Positions 47,199-55,712 of a DNA stretch of 64,000 nt are shown one piece after another. The stretch comes from Clostridia bacterium (GTDB taxonomy: Bacteria; Bacillota; Clostridia; Acetivibrionales; DSM-2933): the NCBI GenBank assembly GCA_026418275.1, contig JAOABQ010000013.1, forward strand, positions 123,365 to 187,364, read 5' to 3'. Under the pieces are notes generated by a model. The model searched no databases, was not told the origin of the DNA, and was given only the letters and a program-made list of their open reading frames with translations. Positions within the stretch are counted from its first letter, which is position 1. Every line of letters begins with the position of its first letter. The translations under genes and the position numbers were made by a program.

Positions 47199-47254
47199 AT
47201 GCTCCCTTTATAGAAACAGTATTATTACGAGAGTGTTTACTATAATGGGAGCAT
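47199..47254 (-). terminator. Terminator of the chitinase block
   Basis: ATGCTCCC pairs with GGGAGCAT, with extra pairing inside the long loop (TATAG/CTATA, AAACA/TGTTT). On the minus strand TTTTATAT follows. It lies 18 bases past the stop of the last chitinase gene. Confidence 0.7.
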
Positions 47255-47271
47255 ACCAAGCCAATGGCTTT

Positions 47272-48999
47272 TTATTTATCTTTAAGTTTACTGTAAAGAA
47301 GGTCGGTTAAGATACTACCCTTCACAGGGTAATCTCCCGAAAATTCCCAAAACATAACCCCACCAAGCTTCTTATCCTTAATATAGTCACACTTGTTGGA
47401 GAGGGAAATCTCATCCTCATAGGTAAATACCTGTTTCAGTGAGGCATTGTAAAGCCATGGAACCTTTGAATACTCATCCCGGTATACCTTATAACTGGAA
47501 TCCTTTAAAAAGGTCCCCTTGATATGGTAAAATGGATTGGTCCCTGTTGCTCCACTGTTGAAATCATCCCACACCCCCATGGGTGCACCATTTGCGTTTG
47601 CAAACATACCGTTGGCCCCGGCATTGGGGTCCACGTCCTTCCATCCCCTCGAATAGTACGGTACTCCCACATTGAGCTTTTCTGCCGGAACGCCAAGTCT
47701 CAGGTACTCCTTTACAGCCCAATCGGTATTATATTTCTCCTTCATCTCTCCTTCTGACGGATCATTCGGGTTTTTATAAAGAGGCGCGTGATGGTTTGTT
47801 TTATTCTCCCACGCACCGTGAATGTCATAGGTCATCAGGTTGATAAAGTCCAAATATTCATGATATAAATTCGGTTCGGTATCGTCAATCTTATCGTATC
47901 CTGCAGGCGCTGCTATGGTAAGGAGATACCGTTTCCGTTTCCCATCCTTTTTTCCCGCATCATCCAGTACACTTCGAAGTGTTTTTAGAAGAAGGGTAAA
48001 ATTGTGTTTATCCTCAGGGCCATAAGGATTATTGTTTCCCGGATTCCCCGGATACTCCCAGTCAATATCCACACCATCAAATCCATATTTCCTGATAAAC
48101 TCTACACAGCTATCCGAAAACGCTTTTCTTGTTTCTTCCTTCGAGGCCAAACCATGAAATTCTCCGGACAAGGTCCATCCTCCGACAGATATTAAGGTCT
48201 TAACATTCGGGTACCTTTGCTTATACTTTATAAGCTGGCCTAAGTTTCCCTTCAAGGGTGTATCCCATTTATCGTCTCCAAAGGGTTTTTCAACTGCGGC
48301 CCATGAATCGTAAAGCCCCACTTTTCCGTTTGTAATCTTGGCAAAGGCATAATTAACATGGGTTATCTTATTCCACGGGATATTGGATACCTCGTACCCG
48401 TTATGCGCCCCATAAATGGACCATTCGGTATAATACCCGACTATATTGTGTTTGGGCTTTATTAATGGCGTGTTGTTGTCTGAAGGAACCGCTGCTTGGT
48501 CACCTGACTCCACGCCTTGAGATTCCTTCGCCCAGCTTTTGTCCTCAATCTTTTGAGCCTCTTTTGATTGATTCCCTTGTCCTGTATTGTTCTGATTCGC
48601 TTCACCTCCGGAACTTCCTTCTGCGGTCGTGTCCGTGTTTGTCTGTCCTACATCCTGCCAAAGAGAAGGTGCTGCTGAAGGATCCCAGTCATTTTGGGAG
48701 GAATGGGGTTGTATGCATCGATATTCTTTTCCTTTATAAGAAACCACCATGCCGGTATTATACTGAATGCCCAGCTTCCACTCGGGAGCATTGGATTTAG
48801 GCGCTTCCTTTGGAGGAGAACTCTCACTTTGGGAAGGTATCGCTTCCTGCGTTCCTGCTGATTTCTCCGGTTCTGATACTTTTCTGGACTCAGATATTCG
48901 AGATGTCTCTACGGCAGGGACGGATAATGCAAAATAGATAAGCACACCTGTCAATATAACTGATAAAACTACTATGATTTTTTTTCTTTGCTTTACCAT
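47272..48999 (-). CDS. GH18 chitinase with N-terminal anchor and CBM5/12
   Basis: The 575-residue protein starts with a hydrophobic signal or membrane anchor (about 8-26) and a Ser/Pro/Glu-rich linker. A chitin-binding CBM5/12 module (72-117: WKLGIQYNTGMVVSYKGKEYRC, aromatic W at both ends) is followed by an Asn/Gln-rich linker and a GH18 catalytic domain (about 182-575). The catalytic motif DGVDIDWE is at 308-315 with Glu315 as acid. Chitin cleavage proceeds by substrate-assisted retention. No clear signal peptidase site follows the hydrophobic segment, so it could stay membrane-bound. It is the last gene of the minus-strand chitinase row. The catalytic domain is closest to that of the gene at 54029-55522. 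Confidence 0.93.
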   Translation of the reverse strand: MVKQRKKIIVVLSVILTGVLIYFALSVPAVETSRISESRKVSEPEKSAGTQEAIPSQSESSPPKEAPKSNAPEWKLGIQYNTGMVVSYKGKEYRCIQPHSSQNDWDPSAAPSLWQDVGQTNTDTTAEGSSGGEANQNNTGQGNQSKEAQKIEDKSWAKESQGVESGDQAAVPSDNNTPLIKPKHNIVGYYTEWSIYGAHNGYEVSNIPWNKITHVNYAFAKITNGKVGLYDSWAAVEKPFGDDKWDTPLKGNLGQLIKYKQRYPNVKTLISVGGWTLSGEFHGLASKEETRKAFSDSCVEFIRKYGFDGVDIDWEYPGNPGNNNPYGPEDKHNFTLLLKTLRSVLDDAGKKDGKRKRYLLTIAAPAGYDKIDDTEPNLYHEYLDFINLMTYDIHGAWENKTNHHAPLYKNPNDPSEGEMKEKYNTDWAVKEYLRLGVPAEKLNVGVPYYSRGWKDVDPNAGANGMFANANGAPMGVWDDFNSGATGTNPFYHIKGTFLKDSSYKVYRDEYSKVPWLYNASLKQVFTYEDEISLSNKCDYIKDKKLGGVMFWEFSGDYPVKGSILTDLLYSKLKDK

Positions 49000-49183
49000 G
49001 TACTTGAAGCCTCCTCAATCTCATATCAGAAAAAACAAAATATAAACCCCGTCTAAGGAAATTTTTCCATTTTGCTAATTATTTTATCACAACCATAAGC
49101 AATATACAATTTTATAAATAACTACATATTACTTTCATACTATTAAAATTGAGCCAGTTCATTTCTTCCTCCTATTTCAACAT

Positions 49184-49228
49184 TAAAAAAGAGCAGCAAG
49201 CCTGGCATAAATCAGACTTCTGCTCTTA
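49184..49228 (-). terminator. Terminator between two chitinase genes
   Basis: AAGAGCAG pairs with CTGCTCTT around a long, partly structured loop and is followed on the minus strand by TTTT. It ends the chitinase gene at 49255-51039. Confidence 0.75.
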
Positions 49229-49254
49229 TTAAGAATTGTTTAGAGGCTGTTCAT

Positions 49255-51039
49255 TTATTTCAAATCAGTATAGAGCTTGTTTAATAATGTTCCTGTACTG
49301 TCTTGCGTATACTCCCAGAACATGGCCCCACCCAATCCTTTGGATTTGATGTAGCTTGATTTGTGACCTAAGGATTCTACGTCATCATACGTAATCAAGG
49401 ACTTTTGTGATGCGTTCCAGAGATAGGGAGCTTTTGCTGCATCATCCCAGTAACGTACATATCCGTTCTTGTTGATATAACTGCTGGACAACTGGGTGTA
49501 CGAATACTCTGATGCACCACCGCTATAGGACTGTCCCAATCCGTTATTTGTGCTGCTGCTAACCCCGTTAAATCCACGGCCGTAGAATGCTACTCCAAGA
49601 ACAATTTTCTTTGCAGGCACACCGTTTTGAATATGAATATTTACAGCAAGATCACTGCTGATACTACCGTTTGGCGACATAGTGGACTTATAGAGGTTTG
49701 TGTGGTGAGCTGTTTGGGATACCCAGCCGCCGCTAAAATCATAGGTCATAATATTGATATTGTCCAAATACTGGTGAATGATTCCCAATTCGGTGTTTTC
49801 AGCATAGGTATAGTTTGCACCGGATGCAATGGTTAAGAGATATTGCTTGCCATCTGTCGCACCTTGCGCATTCAATTTTTCACGGATCTTTTGAAGCATC
49901 AAAGTAAAGTTGTGTTTGTCTTCAGGACCGTATGGGTTTCCGTCTCCAGGTTGGCCCGGGTATTCCCAGTCAAGGTCTACTCCGTCCAAACCATACTGTT
50001 TGATATATCTTACAGCACTATCTGCAAATTTTGTTCTATTTGCATCCGTCAATGCTGCATCATGGAATCCTTTGGACCAAGTCCATCCGCCTACTGAAAC
50101 CAAAGTTTTTAAATTAGGATTGGCTTGTTTAAAGTTCTTCAGCTGTGCAAGTTTTGAAGCATCTCCTCCTACTACTTCACTATTTACACAGTTTGCAAAT
50201 GCGTAGTTGATATGTGTCATTTGATTTGCTTTTACATTTGACCAATCTGCCCAGTCTGCCAGATACCCGACAATCTTATACCCTGATGTCGGCGGAACTA
50301 CTGTTGTCGGTGGTGGTGTTGTTGTCGCTGGCGGAGGTGTTGAAGGCTTTGTAGTTGGTGTGCTGGTAGTTGTCGGTGGTGTTGTAACAGTTCCTGTGCT
50401 AAGTTTCCACAATGAAGCTACATTGGTCGGCTCCCAACCGGGCATGGATGTATGAGGTTGTAAGCATGTATATATACTTCCATTGTAGGATACCTGTGTA
50501 CCTGTTGTGTAGTATGTATTCGGTGCCCATGGCTTAACTCCGTTGGGAGTCGGCGGTGGAGGTGTAGTTGGTTTTCCGGTTGGTGGATTTATTGTTGGCG
50601 GATTTGTGGTCGGTGGGTTTGTTGTCGGATTAACCGACCCAATGGTAACATTGACGATAACTTCGCTGCTAGTAGCTTTACCAAAAGAGTTAATCAATTC
50701 ACATGTGTACTTATAAGTACCTTTTGCTTTACCGCTGATTGTCTTTTTAAAACTCTGCTGGCTTGGTGAATTATCCGTTAAGGTATCTGTGGATATCAAC
50801 TGCCCGTTTTCATAAAATTTTACCGATGTTCCATTGTTTCCCCACCAAACGTTCATGGTGAGATTGTAGCTTCCGTCTCCATCCCAGTTGTCATGACTTA
50901 AGCTTGGCGTTGCCGGTATACCTGTTGCTGCAGCATACACTCCGGTTAAACCTGCTGTCATAAACGCCGATGCAATCATCACAAGGCTTATAAACAGCGC
51001 TACAGACTTACGAACTGCGTTTTTCCTTTTTTGTTGCAT
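49255..51039 (-). CDS. Secreted GH18 chitinase: ChiA-N-like domain, CBM5/12, GH18
   Basis: A signal peptide (1-36, ending YAA) is followed by a beta-sandwich module (about 40-132; SHDNWDGDGSYNLTMNVWWG) like the N-terminal domain of bacterial chitinase A. A Pro/Thr linker leads to a CBM5/12 module (167-213; PWAPNTYYTTGTQVSYNGSI), then a second Thr/Pro linker and the GH18 domain (253-594) with DGVDLDWE at 352-359. All catalytic Asp and Glu residues are intact. AGGAGG precedes the ATG. The first module is nearly duplicated in the chitinase at 51690-53336. A folded leader lies just upstream (51071-51131). Confidence 0.95.
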   Translation of the reverse strand: MQQKRKNAVRKSVALFISLVMIASAFMTAGLTGVYAAATGIPATPSLSHDNWDGDGSYNLTMNVWWGNNGTSVKFYENGQLISTDTLTDNSPSQQSFKKTISGKAKGTYKYTCELINSFGKATSSEVIVNVTIGSVNPTTNPPTTNPPTINPPTGKPTTPPPPTPNGVKPWAPNTYYTTGTQVSYNGSIYTCLQPHTSMPGWEPTNVASLWKLSTGTVTTPPTTTSTPTTKPSTPPPATTTPPPTTVVPPTSGYKIVGYLADWADWSNVKANQMTHINYAFANCVNSEVVGGDASKLAQLKNFKQANPNLKTLVSVGGWTWSKGFHDAALTDANRTKFADSAVRYIKQYGLDGVDLDWEYPGQPGDGNPYGPEDKHNFTLMLQKIREKLNAQGATDGKQYLLTIASGANYTYAENTELGIIHQYLDNINIMTYDFSGGWVSQTAHHTNLYKSTMSPNGSISSDLAVNIHIQNGVPAKKIVLGVAFYGRGFNGVSSSTNNGLGQSYSGGASEYSYTQLSSSYINKNGYVRYWDDAAKAPYLWNASQKSLITYDDVESLGHKSSYIKSKGLGGAMFWEYTQDSTGTLLNKLYTDLK

Positions 51040-51689
51040 ATCTCTTTTACCTCCTAAATAATATGATTTCAGGTATCTTTATATATATAAAAGACCATAA
51101 GAGTAATTTCTGTCCCTTACGGCCGATACCTCAAGTTTTTAAAAAGTCTATCTAATGTAGAATTCAGTCAAAAGCATTCCTTGCAATAAAAAATATAATG
51201 CACGTTTGAAAATTCACATAAAAGGAAAAAACTAAGAAACTCATGACAACCTTAAATAGTATCCTACTCCAATAAAAGGAATCAGCCTCTTTGTGCTAAG
51301 TTAAAGGGTTTAAATCATTGTAATGAGGATAGAAAACTTTCCTTGCTCTGAAGGTATGCTATGAAAAGATAATAGATCACTAAATTTAAAGTACACTTAT
51401 AGAATGCTCATGAATAATTTACCAATATATTTTATATTTTATTCAGATTTTTTTACTGAAACAATAGCCGATCTTGGTATTTATTGTTCTATATTGTCAT
51501 ACTCAATAGCGTGTTTTGGGTAATGAATCTTAAGCTAACTTTTAATCGATTGTTTATAAAGGAAGGCAGCCCCTAAACCACTCTTAGAAACTGCCCCAAG
51601 CTAAACTTTTTATTTTATGATTGCGTCGGTTTGTAAATTAAACCGTATTTGCGCCTTACTTATCTTTACAATATCGTTCGAAAGTGTAA
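51040..51689. other. Intergenic region between two chitinase genes
   Basis: These 650 bases contain the structured leader at 51071-51131, AT-rich DNA, and a weak GGCAG/CTGCC stem near 51560-51600 that could terminate the upstream chitinase gene. No ORF is convincing. Confidence 0.45.
51071..51131 (-). ncRNA. Compact three-way-junction leader of the chitinase gene
   Basis: P1 is AGGTATC/GATACCT (51125-51131 with 51071-51077). Inside it, P2 is GGCCGTAAG/CTTATGGTC (51116-51124 with 51093-51101; 9 bp with two G-U pairs) and P3 is the palindrome TTTATATATATAAA (51078-51091). Only about one base separates the stems. It ends about 30 bases before the start codon. It does not match a riboswitch class I know. 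Confidence 0.4.
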
Positions 51690-53336
51690 TCACGGAGTCA
51701 ACTTAGGAAGATTTGGAATTACTTGATTCGCATCACCGCGAAGCGGCAGGTTTCTGCATACATATTGCCCTGCACTGTTTACCGATGCTGCTCCAGCAGG
51801 TGCCGGTGCATGAACACGTTCCTTCCAAATCTGCCAGATCATAAACCCGTCAAAGGGTTTTCCTTTGTTCTTTATATAGTTAACCATTGTCTCTACATTG
51901 TAGTACTTTGACGCAATATTATTTTGTCCCGTCAACATTTCCGCATCATAGACCGTACCTGGTTCTGCATTGATCTTCAACACCGAGCCGCCTGCTCCTT
52001 CGGGTGCTATTTCCATTCCCATATTAATAGGCCCATTATAGATAGCACGGTAGGACTCGTATCCTTCACGAGGATCAAAGTAATCTCCCGCATCATAGGA
52101 CATCAGGTTGATATGGTTAATCATATATCCATAATCCTTTACTACACGGTACATTGTTCCGCCAAAGGGTGACCCCCATTGAATCTTCCCCTCTTCAAAG
52201 GGGGTACCCTTCACATAGTAAGCTCCTGTAGACCAGCCGGCTATGGAAATGCCCAGATTAACTCCCCTAGATTTGATCTCATTATATAGTTCACTGATGA
52301 CACCCTTAATTTCAGCATCTTTTGAGCAGGCAAACTGGTCTGCAGTAAGTTTATTGGCGGCAGATCCACTGGATTCCCAATCGATGTCAATTCCTGAGGC
52401 ACCCAAGTCCTGGGCAAGATCCACTAAATGTGCTGCATTGAAATTTGCCCACTTGGTGCCCTGGCTGTAAGCCCAACCTCCGACCGAAACCCACACTTGT
52501 GTTCCACGTGCCTTGAGCGCTGCAATATTATTCCTAAGATCCTGTGCCTGTTGTGCTGTAAATTTTTTCTGTCCGCTATTTGTCAGTGCCCCTTCGACAA
52601 ACTCAAAACCTGCTATTGCTTGATCAAAAGCATATGAGCCTTTTTGATAGGTAGTATCCGGCTGTGCAAAAGCAAGGTTGATGTGTGTAAAATAGTTAGG
52701 AATATTTGCGGTAGTTAAATCGTAAATACTTGTGTTCCATGTACTTGCATACCCCACATACATCCTCTCTGAAGGCATCTGTGTTGTTGGCGGCTGAGTT
52801 GTTGGCGGTGTTGTAGGTTGTACGGTTGGTGTAGCTGTAGGCTTTGCTGTTGGTGTTGATGTAGGTTTTGCCGTTGGCGGAGTTGTGGGATATATTGTGG
52901 GCGTATTTGTCGGTTTTGCTGTCTGCTGTGGCAGACCAACTGTAACATTGACAGTTACTACGTTACTCGTTGTTTTACCAAATGAATTGATTAACTCACA
53001 CTTATATGTGTAAACACCCTTTGCTTTACCGCTCATAGCTTTTTTAAAACTTTGCTGATTAGGAGAATTATCTGTTAAGGCATCTGTGGATATGAGCTGG
53101 CTGTTTTCATAAAGCTTTACCGATGTTCCGTTATTTCCCCACCATAGATTCATTGTAATATTATAGCTTCCGTCTCCATCCCAGTTGTCATGGCTTAAGC
53201 TCGGCACTGCCGGTACTCCTGACGCTGCCCCATATACTCCGTTTAAACCCGCTGAAATTACAAGGGATACTATCATCATAAGGCTTACCAATAGTGCTAA
53301 ATTTTTTCTCTTTGGATGTCTTTTTTGTTCAAACAT
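51690..53336 (-). CDS. Secreted GH18 family protein of divergent type
   Basis: A signal peptide (about 1-36) is followed by a ChiA-N-like beta module (about 37-130) almost identical to the one at 49255-51039, then a long Pro/Thr linker. The GH18 domain (about 192-548) is of another subgroup: YVGYASTWN at the start, WVSVGGWAYSQG, and SGIDIDWESSG at the active site, where Ser314 replaces the first Asp of DxxDxDxE while Asp317, Asp319 and Glu321 remain. No chitin-binding module is present. The ATG at 53336, behind GGGAGG, is preferred to a TTG at 53342. It may be a chitinase or an endo-beta-N-acetylglucosaminidase-like enzyme. Confidence 0.88.
   Translation of the reverse strand: MFEQKRHPKRKNLALLVSLMMIVSLVISAGLNGVYGAASGVPAVPSLSHDNWDGDGSYNITMNLWWGNNGTSVKLYENSQLISTDALTDNSPNQQSFKKAMSGKAKGVYTYKCELINSFGKTTSNVVTVNVTVGLPQQTAKPTNTPTIYPTTPPTAKPTSTPTAKPTATPTVQPTTPPTTQPPTTQMPSERMYVGYASTWNTSIYDLTTANIPNYFTHINLAFAQPDTTYQKGSYAFDQAIAGFEFVEGALTNSGQKKFTAQQAQDLRNNIAALKARGTQVWVSVGGWAYSQGTKWANFNAAHLVDLAQDLGASGIDIDWESSGSAANKLTADQFACSKDAEIKGVISELYNEIKSRGVNLGISIAGWSTGAYYVKGTPFEEGKIQWGSPFGGTMYRVVKDYGYMINHINLMSYDAGDYFDPREGYESYRAIYNGPINMGMEIAPEGAGGSVLKINAEPGTVYDAEMLTGQNNIASKYYNVETMVNYIKNKGKPFDGFMIWQIWKERVHAPAPAGAASVNSAGQYVCRNLPLRGDANQVIPNLPKLTP
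52977..53222. repeat. Duplicated segment: ChiA-N-like module, copy 2 (copy 1 at 50686-50930)
   Basis: The nucleotide sequence of the N-terminal beta module is highly similar to 50686-50930, with shared runs such as CCGTCTCCATCCCAGTTGTC and TTTACCGATGTTCC. This shows duplication of that module between the two adjacent chitinase genes, while the catalytic domains differ. Confidence 0.75.
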
Positions 53337-54028
53337 ATACAAATCCTCCCTTAATAAAAGTTAACTTTCTCTTTTACTCAAAAAACATATTCCGCATAAT
53401 AATCATTTTAAAGTGATTCTTTCCGCTAGATTTCAGGAAACCGGCTGAAAATTTATTGTTTGACCATAGATTCACAGATGTCTTATGTATGGCTTAACAC
53501 ATCATGAATGATCTCAACAGCAGCCACAAAAGAATACCTTGCTTTACGTTGCACAGGTCATCTTCCTTAAAAGCAATAGGCCATACACATCACTCATTTT
53601 CATTACCTGTGGAAAATACATTAAACCTCTTTTCCGGATAATAAATAAAGCAATTTCCTGTTTCAATGCTGAGTTGTATGCTTTGAAAGATCTTGAAAGT
53701 AACTTTGGAATGGATTTTTTATAAAACACAAACGATGTATATCGGAAGTGCTAAATCATGCTGAGAAATAATGAAAAGATATTAATTAAAGAAGAATAAT
53801 TGATTGACTAGTAAAGTCAAATTATTGTAAATGAAGAGAAAATTGAATGCATCTTGCATGTTTTTATTTTATAACAAAGCAATGGTGCGTTCAATTGTCT
53901 AATTTGTCATTTACTATACAATCTTGGTTGAATTGAATAAGTTTTTGTTTTCGTTGATGTAATAACACGATTATCAACCCTTTCACAGCCTTGTACTTCA
54001 ATAAAAGTACAAATGAATACCAACTCCA
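53337..54028. other. Intergenic region between two chitinase genes
   Basis: This gap of about 690 bases carries one copy of a 36-bp motif (53892-53927) and a hairpin just past the upstream gene (TTGTACTT/AAGTACAA, 53991-54012). Overlapping short ORFs of about 60 codons on both strands near 53540-53730 lack ribosome binding sites. Confidence 0.45.
53892..53927. repeat. 36-bp conserved intergenic motif, copy 1
   Basis: It starts with CAATTGT, has the invariant core TTGTCATTTACT, and ends with TTGG. The same motif occurs at 59915-59950 and 60133-60168 with identical spacing and orientation. Confidence 0.65.
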
Positions 54029-55522
54029 TTAGTCTTTCCAAAAAGCTTCCCATGACAAAGGTATTTTTAAACTCTCACCTGTTGCTGGTGTAGTACTGGA
54101 AGATGCCGATACGCTTACTAAAGCTTCAGGCAAAGGTGAATGGCTTGGTTTCAGGGTTGGTTTTGGGGTTGGTTTTGGGGTTGGTTTTGAGGTTGGTTTG
54201 GGGGTTGGTTTGCAGGCCGTTTTAAACTTATCATAAATTACTTTGGTCAATGTACAGCCCTTAATTGGGTAATCCCCTGTAAGTTCCCAAAGCATAACTC
54301 CTCCCAGATTATTTTCCAGAATATAATCACACTTTGCTAAGACAGATGCTTCATCATCATAGGTATACATTATTTTTTTTGAGGCATTCCAAAGATAGGG
54401 AACCTTTGCATACGAATCCCAATACTTTTTATAGTCTGAACCCGGAACCTCCAATACGCTCTTAATATAATAAAACGGATTTGTTCCCGTTCCCCCTTTT
54501 GAAGTATTATCCCACAGCCCTTTTGGGGAACCGTTTGCCTTGTCGAAAAGACCTCCGTTCGCGCCTGTAACATTTCTCCAACCTCTTGAAAAATAAGGAA
54601 TACCCACATTCAGCTTCACAGAAGGCACCTTTTGCCTTAAATATTCCTTGACACTCCAATTGACATTACATTTTAATTTTTTATTTGAAAAGGAAGGATC
54701 CTTTGGATTCATATAAAGGGGTGCCAGATGATTTGTCGTATGATCCCAAGTTCCATTGTAATCATAAGACATCAAATTGATATGATCAAGGCTATCCTGA
54801 AAAAGCTCGGGCTCTATATTGGGGATGGTTAAATACCCGGCAGTAGCAGCTATGGAAAGGAGATAGTGCCGTCCATCCTTTACTCCTGCTGTATTTAGTT
54901 TTTCACGAAGCTTCTTTAAAAGCAAAGTAAAATTATGCTTGTCCTCCGGCCGATATTGGTTTTCTGCCGCTCCCCCTCTAACAGGATATTCCCAGTCAAT
55001 ATCAATACCGTCAAACTGATATTTCTTTATAAAAGCTACACAACTATCAGCAAAAACCGATCTTGACATTTCTGTAGAAGCTATATCCGAAAAGCGCAGT
55101 GACCTGGTCCATCCACCTACAGATATCATAGTTTTTACGTTGGGATACATTCTTTTGTACTTGATTAGCTGCCCGAAATTTCCCTTTATAGGTGTACTGC
55201 TTTTATCCCCTTCAAAGGGCTTTTCAACTGCCGCCCAAGTGTCATCCACATCGATTTTTCCTTGGGTAATCCTCGCAAATGCGTAATTGATATGCGTTAC
55301 CTTATCCCATGGAATATCTGACACCTTATAAAAGCTATGTGCGCTGTATATCCCCCATTCAGGAAAATAGCCAACAATCATTTTCGAATGATTTATTGTA
55401 CCGGTAGGGTTACTCAGCGCTGTATCCGCCTTAAAAGCCACCATCCCTATGGTTATGCAAGAGATGAGTACCATAAAAGTAAGAGTCCTCAACACATGCT
55501 TTATAATCCTTTTTTTACTCAT
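54029..55522 (-). CDS. Secreted GH18 chitinase with bare Pro-rich tail
   Basis: A signal peptide or anchor (about 12-32) leads to a GH18 domain (about 46-435) very similar to that at 47272-48999, with DGIDIDWE at 171-178. It is followed by a (K/P)PTPKPT repeat linker and about 35 residues rich in Ser, ending SWEAFWKD. Such linkers normally join to a dockerin, CBM or anchor, but no domain follows here. The next 100 bases in other frames show no dockerin pattern, so the tail looks truncated or simply ends there. Start ATG at 55522 behind GGGGGG. Confidence 0.92.
   Translation of the reverse strand: MSKKRIIKHVLRTLTFMVLISCITIGMVAFKADTALSNPTGTINHSKMIVGYFPEWGIYSAHSFYKVSDIPWDKVTHINYAFARITQGKIDVDDTWAAVEKPFEGDKSSTPIKGNFGQLIKYKRMYPNVKTMISVGGWTRSLRFSDIASTEMSRSVFADSCVAFIKKYQFDGIDIDWEYPVRGGAAENQYRPEDKHNFTLLLKKLREKLNTAGVKDGRHYLLSIAATAGYLTIPNIEPELFQDSLDHINLMSYDYNGTWDHTTNHLAPLYMNPKDPSFSNKKLKCNVNWSVKEYLRQKVPSVKLNVGIPYFSRGWRNVTGANGGLFDKANGSPKGLWDNTSKGGTGTNPFYYIKSVLEVPGSDYKKYWDSYAKVPYLWNASKKIMYTYDDEASVLAKCDYILENNLGGVMLWELTGDYPIKGCTLTKVIYDKFKTACKPTPKPTSKPTPKPTPKPTLKPSHSPLPEALVSVSASSSTTPATGESLKIPLSWEAFWKD
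54151..54212. repeat. Short tandem repeat in a chitinase linker
   Basis: Near-perfect repeats of GGTTGGTTTTGG (12 bases, about five units) encode the KPTP linker on the minus strand. Length change by slippage is likely. Confidence 0.7.
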
Positions 55523-55661
55523 CTATGCCCCCCGTGATGCAAGTTTAACCACTGCTTTAACATAACAAATTATGAATCCGTCTACATATCTATAAGTATC
55601 CAAATCAATATATTAAACTATTTTCCCTTAAAATACAAAACCTTATTATATTTTGCCAATG

Positions 55662-55692
55662 AAAAAAGCACACCCAAAATTTGATGTGCTTA
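55662..55692 (-). terminator. Terminator after the signal-less GH18 gene
   Basis: AAGCACA pairs with TGTGCTT around a loop of about 12 bases, and on the minus strand TTTTTT follows. Confidence 0.75.
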
Positions 55693-55712
55693 CTATATTA
55701 AACAATTTGTAA

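Larger units (their letters stand above)
46821..47271. other. Intergenic region with hairpin element copy B
   Basis: This 451-base gap contains the second 99-bp hairpin element and the terminator of the first chitinase gene. The rest is AT-rich, with no gene. Confidence 0.5.

Noticed and set aside
52715..52948. Gln-rich minus-strand ORF inside the divergent chitinase gene
   Set aside because: It is the out-of-frame reading of the Pro/Thr linker repeats.
53539..53729. Overlapping 61-codon ORFs on both strands in the gap before a chitinase gene
   Set aside because: Neither has a ribosome binding site, and the two mirror each other. This is chance open reading in low-complexity DNA.
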